A stretch of DNA of 64,000 nucleotides from Euptelea pleiosperma (GCA_035048495.1 CM068551.1:18292248-18356247), one strand, 5' to 3'. Positions 11,492 to 23,995 are shown, counted from the stretch's first letter. Numbers and translations are program-made. Notes: generated by a model from the letters alone, not told the origin.

Positions 11492-11794
11492 TTAGTTATT
11501 TGACTTAAGAATTTATAATTTTCACTTCTAAAAAATCAAATTTATCAATCAAACCGGCTCAACGTTAGATTGACCCAATTAGAAGATTTGGTCTGGATTT
11601 GAGAACCATGATCCGGTAAGTTGTTGGATCGGGTAGCAATTTGCAAAAATACAGTACCAAAATTGATCGGGTACAATTCAGGTCTGTCATTTAAAATGCT
11701 TTAAAATTTTGAGCAAAAATAATTAAAAAAATATAAAATATTGACAAGGTTTTGTCTTATAAAGGAATTTTCGTGTTCAAAATTAAATAATTTT

Positions 11795-12115
11795 TTTTTT
11801 TGATAATGTAGAGATTTATTGAAGATAAGGAGTGGTACAAAGGAGGAGGAGATCGAGAGGACCACCTGTCTAAGGGAGGAACCGCTAACTACCCCTTAAC
11901 ATGATAGAGTCCCATCTAAAAACCAAGTCCTCGAAAGAGAGACCTTTACAATCGATATAGACCTTGGACCATAGAAAAAGAAACGCTTGATAGAGATCAG
12001 AAGGTTGAAGAAAGGCGCCTCCTTATTCTCAAAAACCCTATTGTTTCTCTCCTTCCAAATGCGCCACCATATAGCGAAGGGAAGAATGCTCCATAAACTC
12101 AAAGCGCGAGACTGG
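11795..12115 (-). mobile_element. L1-type LINE, 3' end relic
   Basis: The minus strand encodes WSILPFAIWWRIWKERNNRV followed by FENKEAPFF, the standard plant L1 ORF2 C-terminal motif. The plus-strand tail complement is T-rich at 11790-11800. Only the last 300 bp or so of the LINE is present. The preceding stretch 11500-11790 is unassigned. Confidence 0.75.
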
Positions 12116-13015
12116 AAGTATCGGACTGACCAATGTACACATCGAACGTTTTATTCTCAAATAAGTCGTAGAAGTTTGTGAATTATTCGAGAATAATTTC
12201 GATCATGTCAAAAAAATTGCACGAATTATTTCGGACCTTCGAATAATTCTTCCGGTTCGCAAATAATTAAGATTTACTATGGGTCCAATCCGAATCCGAA
12301 TCCGAATCCAAACCATTGAAAGCCCTAGCAAGAAGTGAGTGAAATCGTGCTGCTAACCATTTCACTACTAAGCGCTTAGCAGCAAAAATTTACGACGACT
12401 GATAGTGGACATCTAGGGGCCATCATCCACCTTTGATAGATTACCGACAGGGTGATCTTGGACTTTTTTTTTTCATTCTTTGTTGACTGTATTCCACTCG
12501 TCGGAGGTGGCCCCACTATGCCATCTCATCTGCGGCGATACTGGATCCAGACAATCATCGTCGTTGCTTTTGGAACAGTAGATGACTCACCTCCACGTGT
12601 AAGTTAGCAAAACAGTTACTTTTTACGGTTCTTTTACGATAGCAAGAGAAAATGAATACGGCGAGAAATAGCCGAGAAATTGGAGACAGTGGAACGCGGG
12701 AAACTGAAAATGTAGAACTAGGTAGGGAGGCATCTCTTGTGCTGAGCTGGACCGCCCAGGATATCTAGAGTAAACCTGTCGAGAATAATTGCCTCAACGA
12801 CCCCGGCCTTGATATCCGCCTGTGATGCAGCGGGTGTACACGACACGTGGCATCATGAGAAGCTCTACTCGCCCACGCGTTTTCTTCAAATTTTGAATTG
12901 TCAACGTGCTCCTCCAGGTAAATTGAAATGTCTGGATTGCCCTCATTTTTTTCTGAAATTTTTTTGACGTGTAAATTGCTTCATATGTCGATGTATCATG
13001 TGTGCCCCTTTATAA
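12116..13015. other. Intergenic stretch without a recognised feature
   Basis: Mixed sequence with short repeats such as CCGAATCCGAATCCG near 12290. No protein similarity, RNA gene or paired element ends were seen. Confidence 0.3.
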
Positions 13016-13019
13016 ATGC

Positions 13020-13315
13020 ACCATGTAGCACAATTTTTGGGGCCCACTGACCACGTGGATGTTTGGCCCACCCCTTGGTGGTTCTACACAACAAAATCAA
13101 CTTCATTGATGATTTCTAGCCGTTGAATTTAGTACCTTCAAAAATAAAAACCTTGAATCCAACTGGCAACTACTAGAATCTCTCATAAAAAGTAACAAAA
13201 TTTTGATGGCTAGAGATGACCAATCAGATGATTTTTGGTTTGTACGTTCACCAAGTGGTGGGCCAAACATCCATGTGATCAGTGGGCCCAAAATATGTGT
13301 GACATTTTAGATAGG
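13020..13315. mobile_element. Small TIR element (GGGCCCACTGA type)
   Basis: Arms are TTTTTGGGGCCCACTGACCA with CGTGGATGTTTGGCCCACC, and GGTGGGCCAAACATCCATG with TGATCAGTGGGCCCAAAA. It is a distant relative of family A and of the element at 33545. Confidence 0.7.
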
Positions 13316-13368
13316 CACAAATTGATTCTTCATAAAAAAAATTCTCCCCATTTTTTTTATTTTTCAGA

Positions 13369-13883
13369 GGGAGCACATATTTGCACACACCCTTCTCTGT
13401 CGGGGCGGACTCCTGGTCGGGGCACACCCCCAAAAGGGAGATCTCTCTCTAAAATGAGTAAAACTTGGTTGACTGGCGACTATCACTGACTACCCACAAA
13501 ATTACCCACATGGCACATTTTTAGAGGACACTGGCCCTACAGTAGTTTGGCCAATCCCTAGGTGGACCTACAAACCAAAAATCAGCCTGAAATGGTCGAT
13601 AATACTTAAATTCATGTGGTTAAAATCAACCCATAAAATAGCTCCAATCCAATGCTAAGAAATCACTAATCAGGTTGATTTTTGGTTTGTACATCCACCT
13701 AGGGATTAGCTAAATATCCAAAAGGTCAGTGTCCTCTAAAAACGTCCCACATGGTTCATATTGTGGGCAGTCATTGACCATTACCGGTCAGCCAAGTTTT
13801 AGAAAGAGATTCATATTTTTTGGGGTGTGCCTTGACCAATAGTTCACCCCGATAGGAAAAGGGGTGTGCGAATATGCGCTCCC
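13369..13883. mobile_element. Composite MITE: GGGAGC element carrying a family A element, copy 1
   Basis: Outer ends are GGGAGCACATATTTGCACAC and GGGGTGTGCGAATATGCGCT followed by CCC. Inside is GAGTAAAACTTGGTTGAC ... GGTCAGCCAAGTTTTA with the family A core (13500-13770). The element at 21761 has the same outer and inner parts in the same order. Its own flanks show no convincing duplication. Confidence 0.75.
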
Positions 13884-15105
13884 TTTTACAAATGGATGAC
13901 AAGTTAGAAGGTCAATTCTGTCAATTTAACTACCATTTCTTACATTGCATCGAGTAGTAATTGACGAAAATTAGGTCAATCTCGGGCATATTATACACAA
14001 GATTTTTCAAATTATAGGGTAAGGAAATCCAAAAAACAAATCCGATATCCAATTTGAAATCCAATGGATATTTTGAATCAATAAAATATTTGATTCGTCT
14101 GATAAGTAAATCAGATATATAAATAAATTATATAATAATAATAATAATAATAATATTAATATTAATAATATAATCTATTTTATAATTATTATGTTGAATA
14201 ATATATCGAATCTAATATTATCGAAGCAGATATGTCAATATCTAAATTTGTATTCGAAAAGTATTCAAATCTCAAAATTTATCCAATTTTTTTGGATAAT
14301 ATCCAATTATTCGAAAACGGATTCGAATTCAGATTCAAATTTTTGAATATCCACTGACACCCTTATATTATACACATTTTTTCCCTTATTTTTCATGTTC
14401 CAAACTTTTGCACTCCCCAAAAAATGAATTTTCATTTTTTTTTTCTTTCTTTTTTCCATTTTTTATTTTTATTTTTATTGTGCACTTTGAACCTCAAAAA
14501 AAAAACCTGTCAACCAAAGAATAGTTTAATCTATATAATAAGGGAGCTCAGATGTCTCTTCAGCTTATAGGCTTCAATAAAGAAAAGTCGAGATCTTATC
14601 CTCCAACTAGACAGTGGATCATAGTCACTCACATCCAATTTTGGCAAATACTTTATCGGCCAATGTTGTAGGCACGGCCTCCCACTAATATACTTAAAAG
14701 GGTATGTTTTAGTAATCTTGTTAAACAAAGTTTTTAGCTTTACATGTATAAGTGGGTATGATTTTTTTTTCCTTCTTCTTAACCTTACATCTTGAATTTT
14801 ATTGCACTCACAAAAAACTATAATAAAACCCCATAGTAATCTTCCATGTAGGGCAAGGATGCTTTCAGGTCTCCCTACCTTTTTCAATAAAAAGTGGGAG
14901 AACCATGACCCAAACCCTAATTCTAAAGATAAAGTTTGGAAAAGGTAGGACCATAACATATGCAAGATGAAGTGGGGATAGCACCCTTACAATTAGGGCA
15001 ACATGGGGGACCATCTTCAACATCAATGCATGAAATAGAAAAATAGCAACAAAAAAAAAAAAAACAATATTTAATCAATATTAAAGTTATAATCTATTTT
15101 AAATA
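13884..15105. other. AT-rich intergenic stretch with an unrecognised 144-codon open frame
   Basis: A (TAA)n-like microsatellite lies near 14129-14168. A 144-codon open frame on the minus strand at 14965-14531 (MHMLWSYLFQTLSLELGFGS...) has no family I recognise. It lacks clear splice context, and the surrounding DNA is repeat-like, so I do not call it a gene. Confidence 0.3.
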
Positions 15106-15108
15106 TGC

Positions 15109-15290
15109 GTTGGGATCCGCCGACATAAATTTCTTTACAAAAATTCTCACCCGACATCTCACATCTCGGGCGTCGATTCCAAGAATCCGAATGTGGTTAT
15201 CTCTACCAAAAGTGAATGCCACCGTCGGAATCGATGCCAGAGATGTTAGGTGAAAATTTTTGTAAAGAAATTTATGTCCACGGATCTCGA
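15109..15290. mobile_element. Short palindromic MITE
   Basis: Near-perfect arms: GGATCCGCCGACATAAATTT with CTTTACAAAAATTCTCACC, and GGTGAAAATTTTTGTAAAG with AAATTTATGTCCACGGATC. The loop region also pairs partly (GTCGATTCC / GGAATCGATG). About 180 bp. Confidence 0.7.
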
Positions 15291-15881
15291 CCCTTTAAAT
15301 ATATATATTCGTACTTAAAAATTATGTTCGACGTTCACATAATCAAGCTGTTCGGCATAATGTTTCGATTTTCGATGCCGAAAAACACAACAAATAAACA
15401 AAAAAGTAAGACAAAAGGAATTGGAGGGGGGAGGGTTTGTGGGTAGGGTTTAATTATGGTTTAGGGTCTCTGTAATGGGTTCTTTTTGGGTCCCATATGT
15501 TCCCACTAATGGAAGTTGAAGCCACCACCATTGACATGGACAAGTGCAGAAACTGGAGTTTTAATTGGGTAAGGTTGTATAAGGGGGTGGTTGAATGTGG
15601 ACCCTAGATATCTAGATGAAGGAGGAGGAAGGAGAAGGGTAACTATCAGGAGGTGACCGTTTGATTGGAAATAGTATCAATAGGGTGTGGAGGAGAAACG
15701 AAGTAAACTTGGTGCCAAATGATGGTTGGGTAAGGGAGGGAATCAGATGCTGATCACTTGACACTATCACAAGGATAATAAAGAACCAAAACTTATTAAA
15801 AACGGAACGACATGGCATGTGGTGTCTCTAAAGCGTATTTATGCTCTCGGGGTGTCATTATATCGGGTCAGTGAGTACCAG
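15291..15881. other. Intergenic stretch without a recognised feature
   Basis: Nothing with paired ends or coding similarity. A run TTGGAGGGGGGAGGG lies near 15420. Confidence 0.3.
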
Positions 15882-16255
15882 CATATGGTTTAAAAAACGG
15901 TCGGATTCGGACCTACCTCGTTACGTTATGCACTGTTAAAACGCTCAGAAAATAACATACGTTATAACAAAAATTGGAAAATTGTCTAAAATAAGCTCGT
16001 TATTTCCATTATTTTCTGTTATAAATTTTATAACGACTAATTTTTGGAAAAAAAAACTGTTTAAAAAAGCCTGTTATTCCCATTATTTTCCGATATAAAT
16101 TTTATTGAAAATTTGAAATTTAAATTTTGAATTTTATCACTATTTTTTCCCGTTATTCTTCCATTTTTGCCCCTGTATGTTACAATTTGTTATAACAGAA
16201 AAAATGGTAGCACTTCCAGTCCATTATACCGTTATAACGGCCCCTTTTAAGCCTT
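15882..16255. mobile_element. Mutator-like TIR element, TTATAACG family, perfect 9-bp duplication
   Basis: It starts CATATGGTTTAAAAAACGG and ends GGCCCCTTTTAAGCCTT. GAGTACCAG occurs at 15873-15881 and 16256-16264, an exact 9-bp duplication. The interior is full of CGTTATAACGG palindromes. Non-coding. Confidence 0.85.
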
Positions 16256-16429
16256 GAGTACCAGTATATCCATAGCCGACCAAATTATTATTTGGGTCTG
16301 AAAAATTGACCCGGTTCTGGCCGGAATGATAGAGTAATTGGGTATCTGGTCCAGGAAATGAATGGTACCCAGACCCAACCCGAACATTGGTAGGCATTAA
16401 ATCCAAAATGTTGAATAATCAGGACCAGA

Positions 16430-16520
16430 TACCCCTGTGCGTTACAATCCGTTATAACAGAAAAAATGTGAACGCCCCCAATCCGGTATACCGTTATAAC
16501 GGCCCTTTTAAACCTTAGCT
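16430..16520. mobile_element. Right-end fragment of a TTATAACG-family element
   Basis: It carries ATACCGTTATAACGGCCC with CTTTTAAACCTT and the adjoining AACGCCCCCAATCCG motif, as in the complete copies. The left half is absent. Confidence 0.65.
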
Positions 16521-16721
16521 TACACAACTACTATGACAATTCTTAAAATTTGAATTCGTAATGGACCCAAACCATATTTCCTACCTGCTAGGGCTATCAA
16601 AGGATTGAGTTCGGGGGATGATCCAGACTGGATCCAATAAGCTATCGGAACTTATCAAATCAGAATAGGGCGACCTAACACCGTGTTGATCTGATCAATA
16701 AACTTGTTAAAGTTGATTTTA

Positions 16722-16803
16722 AAAATCAGCCATTGATTCATATTTCATGTGGATGTGCCAAAATTGTTGTCAATTTTTTTTGTCTCCTGATCTCGACCCT
16801 ATA
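16722..16803. mobile_element. Family B right-end fragment
   Basis: Contains AAATCAGCCATTGATTCAT and CAAAATTGTTGTCAA, ending CTGATCTCGACCCTATATA, the family B outer end. A similar fragment lies at 20797-20868 (ending CCCCGACCCGACCCTA). Confidence 0.5.
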
Positions 16804-17367
16804 TATAATTCATCAATCATATCGGATCGGATCAGATCATTATAGGGTTGGATCAAGGTAGATCCAGAACCGATCAACTTATTTGATCATGATTCCCAGA
16901 TCCAGATCCGATTTTAATGGATTGATTGACAGCCCTATTACCCTGCCCCAACCCACACACAAATAAAACCAAAACAAACAAACAAAACAGTGATTGACAG
17001 CCTTCCTTTCCATGAAAGACTCTCCTATTTCTTTCCAACCAAACACCCCCCAAATGATTGCATACGGCATTTCACAGAATAGTACCCCTAGTTAATAGAT
17101 GAATCTTGGGCCATCCTCTCAGAAGTGCCCCAAATGTTTGGTTGGATTCTCCAACATGATTTCTATGTGATCCCCACCACCAGATATGTCAATTTGTACC
17201 GTTTAAACAAAATCGAATCAGAATCGGTTCCAATTTCACATTTTTTGAAACCGACTAAAAAAGAACTGACACCAAAAACCGAACGGATAATAACAGTTCC
17301 GGTTCTGTATTGTTTGATATTGAACTGAAAATGAATTGATAGGAAGCAGAACCGTTACATCAATATA

Positions 17368-17575
17368 GGGTTAGGATCAGGAGTCCTCCCTTTTTGTGCC
17401 TCCTCTTGGGAGTCGGGTTCTCGGCTGCGGATTCTGAGAATTCAACGGTGGTTGGTAGCACTGAGCTGGTAAATGTCAGCTCAGCACTATCAACAACCGT
17501 GGACTGTTAGAATCCATGGGCGAGAGCCCGACTCCCAAGAGGGGGCACAAAAAGACGGACTCTTAGGCCTGAGCC
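17368..17575. mobile_element. Short palindromic MITE (CAGGAG family), 9-bp duplication
   Basis: Ends are GGGTTAGGATCAGGAGTCC and GGACTCTTAGGCCTGAGCC. The flanks ATCAATATA (17359-17367) and ATAAATATA (17576-17584) agree at 8 of 9. It lies inside an older element (17190-17780) with repeated GAATCAGAATC/GGTTC motifs. Relatives are at 37056 and, as fragments, 5990, 17915, 18270 and 21015. Confidence 0.75.
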
Positions 17576-17942
17576 ATAAATATAATGCTAAAATTGTCAT
17601 ATTATCAAGATTGGAACCAATGTACCTGGAATCAGAATCAGAATCAGAATTGACCCAAACTAATCAACGGATTCTGGTTCGGTTCTGGATCCATCATTTA
17701 GAGATGAAACCAACAAGAACCGAAAATATTGGTTCTGGTTCTATGTACCACTTAGGAACTGAACCGGAACCGAAAATTGACATTGGTGTAAGAAAGAACC
17801 ATTTTCATTGCTCTCAGTCAACTTGGAATAAACCATCGAGTGTTTTAGGAGAAGTGTGAAAAAGAGGAGCTGTAAAAATTTGGGTCACATCGACCTTGGT
17901 GTTTTTCTTGGGCGGGTCGGGCTCAGGGGACCCTTTTCTTAG

Positions 17943-18246
17943 CATGGTTTAAAAAATGGTCGTTATAACGGATTCGGACCTCCCCCGTTCATTACAACAG
18001 CCATTATAACGAAAAATAACCACCATTATTTTCTGAAGAATTTTGTACAAAAAAAAAAAAAAAAAAAAGGCCATCATTTCCGTTATTTTCAATTATTTTT
18101 CCGTTATTTTCTGTTTTGAAGATTTGAAATTCAAATTTCAGCAACATTTTTTCCTTTATTTTCCATTTTTTGCCCCTAAGCGTTATAACGGAAAAAGTAA
18201 CGCCCCCAATCCCTTTTACCGTTATAATGGCCCCTTTTAAACCTTG
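17943..18246. mobile_element. Mutator-like TIR element, TTATAACG family
   Basis: It starts CATGGTTTAAAAAATGG and ends GGCCCCTTTTAAACCTTG. An A-run of about 20 lies at 18050-18068. No clear target duplication. Long open frames on both strands here follow from its AT-rich palindromes and are not genes. Confidence 0.75.
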
Positions 18247-18655
18247 GTTAATACTTAATAGCACTGAGCTGTCACTTTTTTTAACTTTTTGTAGTCCACC
18301 GTTGATTCTGAAATCCACGGTCAAGAACACGGAGTTCTCTGAGCCTGAACCTATATTTTTTTGGGCTGAAAACCGTGGGAAAGAATAACTCGTCGTGTTC
18401 ACATTTTTTTTAACACCAGCTGTTGGATGTGACAATACTGACGTCATACACCTTTTTATGATCATATTCTCAAAATCCAATAGCTGGCTGAGGGGTTGGC
18501 AAGAAGTCCTGCCAACAGTGACGGGAACCTTCTCTTTCTTGGATTCGATGCTGTCTTTGACTTCTACGATTCAAATTGCTAGTTTCTCGAGAACCAGGAC
18601 CTTCATTGTTGGTCAGGTCCAGCTTGGTTGGCTGCATTTGGGATGCCTATGATGC

Positions 18656-18688
18656 CCGGATATGGATATGGATATGGATATGGATACA
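18656..18688. repeat. (GGATAT)n microsatellite
   Basis: About five copies of GGATAT with minor variation. Confidence 0.85.
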
Positions 18689-18699
18689 AGAAGTTGAAA

Positions 18700-19399
18700 T
18701 ATGATTCGATATTTTTCAAAATCAATGACACAGATACATATACGGGTATCTTATTTTGTAGTTCGAAATTTTTTATTTTTTATTTTTTCAACTTTTTTAT
18801 GAAAGATACTTGAAATACGTATTGGTGTCATGTCGACACGGATACAATGACCATGTACAGGTATACGGATATCACAGTGTGTAGCCCAAAAACCACAGCA
18901 AGTGGGTGCATTGCATTAACTCACCATTTTCTCACCCGAAAAATATATAGGATAAAAATTAATATAATTTTTCTTTTAAAATATGAATTAAAACAAAAAC
19001 CATTTAATCATAAGTAAAAATAGAAGTATGATATGATACTTTAGGATACCCACCTTTATGTGTGTGGGACCCACATATGAGTCGTGGAGACCATCTTGAT
19101 GCGTGTGGGGTTCACTGTGGTGCGTGCCAATCCCACTTTGTCCTTTAATATGTTGGGAGTCATAAATTTGATATGTTTTGTATGAGTGTAAAAATACATA
19201 TACATGTGCGATACACCTAAATTTCTCTATTTTGCACGTCTACATGGATTTACTTCAGCTATCGCTTCATCAACCCTCACCATATATAATTGATGTATGC
19301 ATAAATCCATGAATTTGGTCCAAGATAAAAGTGAGAAATAAGAAAATTGACATTTCTGTAAGAAAGAATACTTTTTAATCCTCTCACATCAACTGCGAT
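18700..19399. other. Intergenic stretch without a recognised feature
   Basis: AT-rich, including imperfect GTGTGGG/CCCACAT repeats near 19055-19140. No paired ends. Confidence 0.3.
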
Positions 19400-19407
19400 A
19401 AACCATC

Positions 19408-19707
19408 CAAGGTTTAAAAAACGGCCGATGTAACGAAAATAATGGTCATTATAACGGATTCAGACCTACCCCGTTACATTATGGACCGCTAAAACGCCCA
19501 GAAAATAACGGCCATTATAACGAAAATAACGACCGTTATTTTTTGTGAAAAAAAATGGTCATTATTTTCCATTATTTTTCGTTATTTTCTGTTATTTTTC
19601 TTTCTTTTTTTTCATTTTTGCCCCTAGCGTTTTTTTTTCATTATAACGGAAAAACCAGTAACGCCCCCAATCCGTTATACCGTTATAACGGTCCCCTCTA
19701 AACTTTG
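19408..19707. mobile_element. Mutator-like TIR element, TTATAACG family
   Basis: It starts CAAGGTTTAAAAAACGGCC and ends GGTCCCCTCTAAACTTTG. AAACCATC is repeated exactly at 19400-19407 and 19708-19715, and a ninth base differs. 300 bp. Confidence 0.8.
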
Positions 19708-19899
19708 AAACCATCTATGGAATGTTTTTGGGAGAAATGTCAAAAAGAGAAGCCGTAAGAATTCGGGTTGGGTTACATACTCCTTGGTTCTACTTTTTTT
19801 GTTGTCTTGTAGACCATTGTGAACTTTTTCTACCATAACACCATGACACCAGCTGTTGGATGTGACAATAATAATGGCATACACCTTTTTATGATCGTA

Positions 19900-21610
19900 T
19901 TCTCAAATCCATCAGCTAGATGATGGTTGAGTATGGATATTATATCAGAACCCGTGTTATATCCAATAGGTTAATCAGACAACAAGTAACACGAATAATT
20001 AATAAATGAAAACTTTAACAAATTGGAGAATAATGATATTTATTACAAATCAAAAATATCAAATAGAACTGAAACTTATTGATCAAAAGCAATTAGACAT
20101 GCATGTGATTCCATGTTGTCGTAAGGCGAAATTCATCCCCCTACAATGAACGGTGATGGTGCTGGGTGTCAGAGTCGATCGCTTCCAAGATTCAATGACT
20201 ACAACTCCGATAAGGTATCACAACAAATATCAGAGTTTTGACGAACTCGAACAAAGGACCGTCCTTAATAAAATAAGGGAAGAATTGAAAACGAAAGAAG
20301 AAAGATAGTGTTCTAGGTGTTAAAACAAAGAGAAATGGCGTCCTTTTATAGAGAGTGGGAGAGCAATAGTCACTTTTACTCCGTTAAGAACGTACCAAAT
20401 ACATAATAAATGACAGATGCGTTTATGACTGGTACGGCTAGTGAAATTAAAAGAGAGAATTTATTAACGATAAATGGTTATAAAATCAATTAAAGAGTCA
20501 AAATAAAATCTAAATAAATTTTGACTGAAGAGTTGTAGGGGTGACGTGTTCTTTGAACCAAAAAGACTGAAAACCCCTGCCAACTAAATAAATTGAAGAA
20601 AATAAAAGAAGCAAAAATAAGGGCATTTGTGAGATGAAAGCATTTATTGTTGCAAGGAACTAAGATCTAGTGCCCAGCTTTATTGCAAATTTTTCATTTT
20701 TTTATGAAGAAACATTTACTATGGCTGTAAAAAATAAAAAAGCAAAAAAATCACGAATTTTAAGATTAAATGAATAAAACACGTATTATTCGCATTGATT
20801 CATCTTCTATGTGGGGTGGTTGTCAAAAATAGTTGTCAAAAATGGTTGTCCCCCGACCCGACCCTAAACCCATACTCCAATAGTAATTGGGATGCCACTC
20901 CCTCTCTGAAACCAAGATTTGGTAGTTCGAAAACCTTGATTTTGAGTTTCGAAGTGCTAGGAACTCAAATTTGATTTACCAAGTTCATGTTCTAACTACA
21001 TTCACATTTTCCATTAAGTGAATGCCAGCTCAGCGTTATCATCCACCGTTGAATTCTTGGAATCCACAACGCCGAGTCTGACTCCAGAGGGGGTCAGAAA
21101 AAGGGGGTCCTCGGAGCTTGTTCCAAAATAATAGTCCTATTGAAATTCCAGGTTTTTAATTATAGGAGCTGAAACTATTAACTACAAAGAAAATTTTCCA
21201 GCTATCGCTTCATCAAGTTGTTGCAATAGTGTGTAATATTATTGATCAAGCTAGGATTGTTTGTAGGTGCATGTACCGAGTTTGTGACAGTAGGGAGGAA
21301 CAACACTAAAGATAGATTTTGGGATATTAATCCTTATGGTTAGGAACTAATGAGAGTGTCTGAGATCAACCCTAAAATAGTTTTCAATGAAATCTCTTAT
21401 GGTATTTGAGATCTTAGCAATTAGAAAGACTTTTAATCAACCTGGGCTCTTTGCTTCATTTCATTTAAGGGGAAATGGTGGGTGGGGGTGTGAGCATAGT
21501 TAGCAATTTAGCATATGGCAAAGATTCGGAAGGGGAAAAGTTTGAGTTCAATTCGATTTTAGCCGATTTTTTCATTTTATATGACCTTTTAATACGTTTT
21601 TTCTTCTTCT
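19900..21610. other. Unassigned stretch with an LTR- or promoter-like segment
   Basis: On the minus strand, 20600-20050 contains a strong TATA-like box (CTATAAAAGGA, 20351-20341) followed by a pyrimidine-rich leader-like run. This resembles an LTR or pararetrovirus-type promoter, but no primer site, second LTR or gag/pol was found. The part at 21015-21125 is a CAGGAG-family fragment. The segment 21490-21560 (ATAGTTAGCAATTTAGCATA...) is related to 63660-63720. Confidence 0.25.
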
Positions 21611-21612
21611 TC

Positions 21613-21614
<2 letters not shown>

Positions 21615-21661
<47 letters not shown>
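21615..21661. repeat. Homopolymer tract of 47 T
   Basis: Uninterrupted T run, preceded by TTCTTCTTCTTCAC. Its length may be inexact in any assembly. Confidence 0.9.
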
Positions 21662-21662
<1 letters not shown>

Positions 21663-21760
21663 TAATCACAACACCAAATATACTGGAAAAATGCATATGA
21701 TATGGAAGAAGAAAATACCAACAATAATTATAAGTTTTTGCTTGTTTAGGCTTTTAAATA

Positions 21761-22192
21761 GGGAGCATATATTTGCACACCCCATTTCCTATCCCGTTGG
21801 ACTACTAGTCGGGGCACACCAAAAGAGAGATCTCTCTCTAAAACTTGGCTGACCGTGACTGTCACTGACGGTATGGATGTTTGGCCCAATCTCTAGGTGG
21901 ACCTACAAACCAAAATCAACTTGATTAGTGATTTTCAAGCGTTGGATTGGAGTCATTTTCATTGGTTAATTTAACCGTGCGAATTTGAGCATTATCGACC
22001 ATTATTTGGAGTACAAGATTGAAATCACTAATCAGGCTGATTTTTGGTTTGTAGGTCCACCTAGGGATTGGCCAAACATCCATACGGTCAGTGTCCTCTA
22101 CAAATATGACACGTGAGTGATCAGTGACGGTCACCGGTCAGCAACTAGGAATCCACCGGGATAGGAAATGGGGTGTGCAAATATGAACTCCC
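21761..22192. mobile_element. Composite MITE, copy 2, with exact 8-bp target duplication
   Basis: Outer ends are GGGAGCATATATTTGCACAC and GTGTGCAAATATGAACTCCC. TTTAAATA flanks both sides (21753-21760 and 22193-22200). Inside, beginning at TAAAACTTGGCTGACC, is the family A core with both arms (TATGGATGTTTGGCC ... GGCCAAACATCCATACGG). It shares outer parts, inner parts and their order with 13369-13883. Confidence 0.85.
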
Positions 22193-22367
22193 TTTAAATA
22201 TTTCTACGCCTTTTTGATATTACAGTCACATGATACTGTTAAAGCACATTTTAGTGGTAATGTAGTCACCACAATAACAAGAAATAATATGTAATGCTCG
22301 AGTCAAGATCATTCCAGCCATTACCACCTCATACTTACAATCTTATTTTCTTAATAATAAAAATTTA

Positions 22368-22734
22368 GGGGGTGTTTGGATCACCATTTTTCAAAAATGA
22401 CTTTTCTGAAAATGCATTTTTCTTAAAAAAGTCGTTTGGATCATCATTAATGCAAAATGTCTTTATCCCCACCAATATAATGGCTTTCTTTTTTCGGAAG
22501 GGGATTTAGACCAAAAACTATTTCTTTGCTTATTATGTTCACTGAACTAGCAAAATTTCAAAAAAGTCTGTTTACTTGAAAAACAGCTTTCAGGTATTTT
22601 TTATAAAAATACTTTTTGGCTTAAAAAATATATTTTTATGGAATAAATACTTTTTAAAAAAAGCCCATCAAAACAATCTATTATTTTGGAAAAAAGACTT
22701 TTTCAAGTCTAAAAATGGCGATCCAAACACCTCC
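22368..22734. mobile_element. Tourist-like (PIF/Harbinger) MITE
   Basis: The ends GGGGGTGTTTGGATC and GATCCAAACACCTCC are flanked by TTA on both sides (22365-22367, 22735-22737), the usual Tourist target. 367 bp. The inner arms are rich in CTTTTT/AAAAAG. Confidence 0.85.
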
Positions 22735-23068
22735 TTAGGCTACAAACAGAGACTTCATTTTCAGTGTAACAAGTTCGATCCAAATCTGTTGAGGCCAAGT
22801 TCAGTGTATAAATAAATAAATAAAGAAGAAAGAAAATTATTTAGGTCATGGGTATCATTATGAAAAAAGAAAGAAAAGTTATTCATTGGTCTCATTATGA
22901 TAGTAATCAAGTACACTAGTCTCATGCCTACTCAGTTTGCTGTAACCCCAATTATATAACTTTTCTATCTCTACTGATTAAATTTTAATACATTGCTTAG
23001 ATTCATCCAAAATTGTATGCCAAATCACAAATCATGTCACCCTTTCCGTTGCAGCTAGAATGGAAAGC

Positions 23069-23482
23069 ATGGTTCAAAGTTTCGGCCGAAACAAGAAAGA
23101 ATGGGTAAAAGGCCATCCACTTCCATCATCTCGGATTATGATAATGTGAACTCCCAACCATTTATGCGTTGGAGAGACCGTTTCCTATTCCTATTTTGTG
23201 CCGAAGCAATTTATAAAGCACAGGTCGAAACAGGTGAAATTAATATACATTACTTGAATGCTACATTTCGTCCGTTTCGTTTCAGTTTCACTATAGGACG
23301 TAACTACATACATTTCAGTTGGTTTCATCCGAAACTGAACGTTACTTCATCTTTTGTATAAATTTGCACTAACATTTCATTTCAGTTTCACGAGGTTTCG
23401 TCCGAAAGCCGAACGACACTTCTGATACGTTTCGGTATCACCCATGAACAATACCAAAACGATACTGCGTACTTTGAACCAT
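23069..23482. mobile_element. TIR element with GGTTCAAAGTTTCGGCC ends
   Basis: It starts CATGGTTCAAAGTTTCGGCC and ends GCGTACTTTGAACCAT. The interior repeats CCGAAAC/GTTTCG motifs. Flanks AATGGAAAG and TATAGAAAG agree at 7 of 9. Related to 44459-44623. The stretch 22740-23060 before it is unassigned. Confidence 0.65.
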
Positions 23483-23995
23483 TATAGAAAGGATCCCATG
23501 TTTGCAGATGTGCCGTAAAGATGCTAACAAACAAATCTTACCAAACTACTGATTTTGTTTGCAGTTTATGCATAATTTTAAACTGAGAAGAACCAGGCAA
23601 GCTACATGAACAAAAAGTTTGCTATAACACCTAACAAATCTTATCAATATAAATGCATAAACAAATGATGCCAATAAACAAGAGATATAAACTTATTTAA
23701 GTTTGCAACTCCATCCTCTCATAGCAGGCAACATGTTATTTGAAGCCTATATTCCCTCAAGACTATTTGAGGTACCATAGCATAGTGGTATGAAGCCTAC
23801 AACTAATGACATTAATTGCTACAAGAAGCGGAGAAATTAAAAAAGATCAGCTATTTTAGGAACGTTGAGCCAAAAATAGGAGTCACACCTGTAATGAAAG
23901 ATCATTGGATCTTTTTTGGTGGGTAAGATCAGCACAACTTTATTTCTTGAGTTCCATAGGATTTGGGCTAGGCATTGACGCAGAATAAGATGAGA

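Noticed and set aside
14531..14965. 144-codon minus-strand frame as a possible gene
   Set aside because: No recognised domain, no splice or promoter context, AT-rich repeat surroundings; kept only as a note.
18004..18480. 158-codon minus-strand frame
   Set aside because: It spans a TTATAACG palindromic element and its A/T run; no family similarity.
19900..20600. Solo LTR or integrated pararetrovirus
   Set aside because: A TATA-like box and leader-like sequence alone are not enough; no primer site, second repeat or coding region was found.
21475..21852. 125-codon frame with a Phe run
   Set aside because: It is created by the 47-base T tract and crosses into a MITE.
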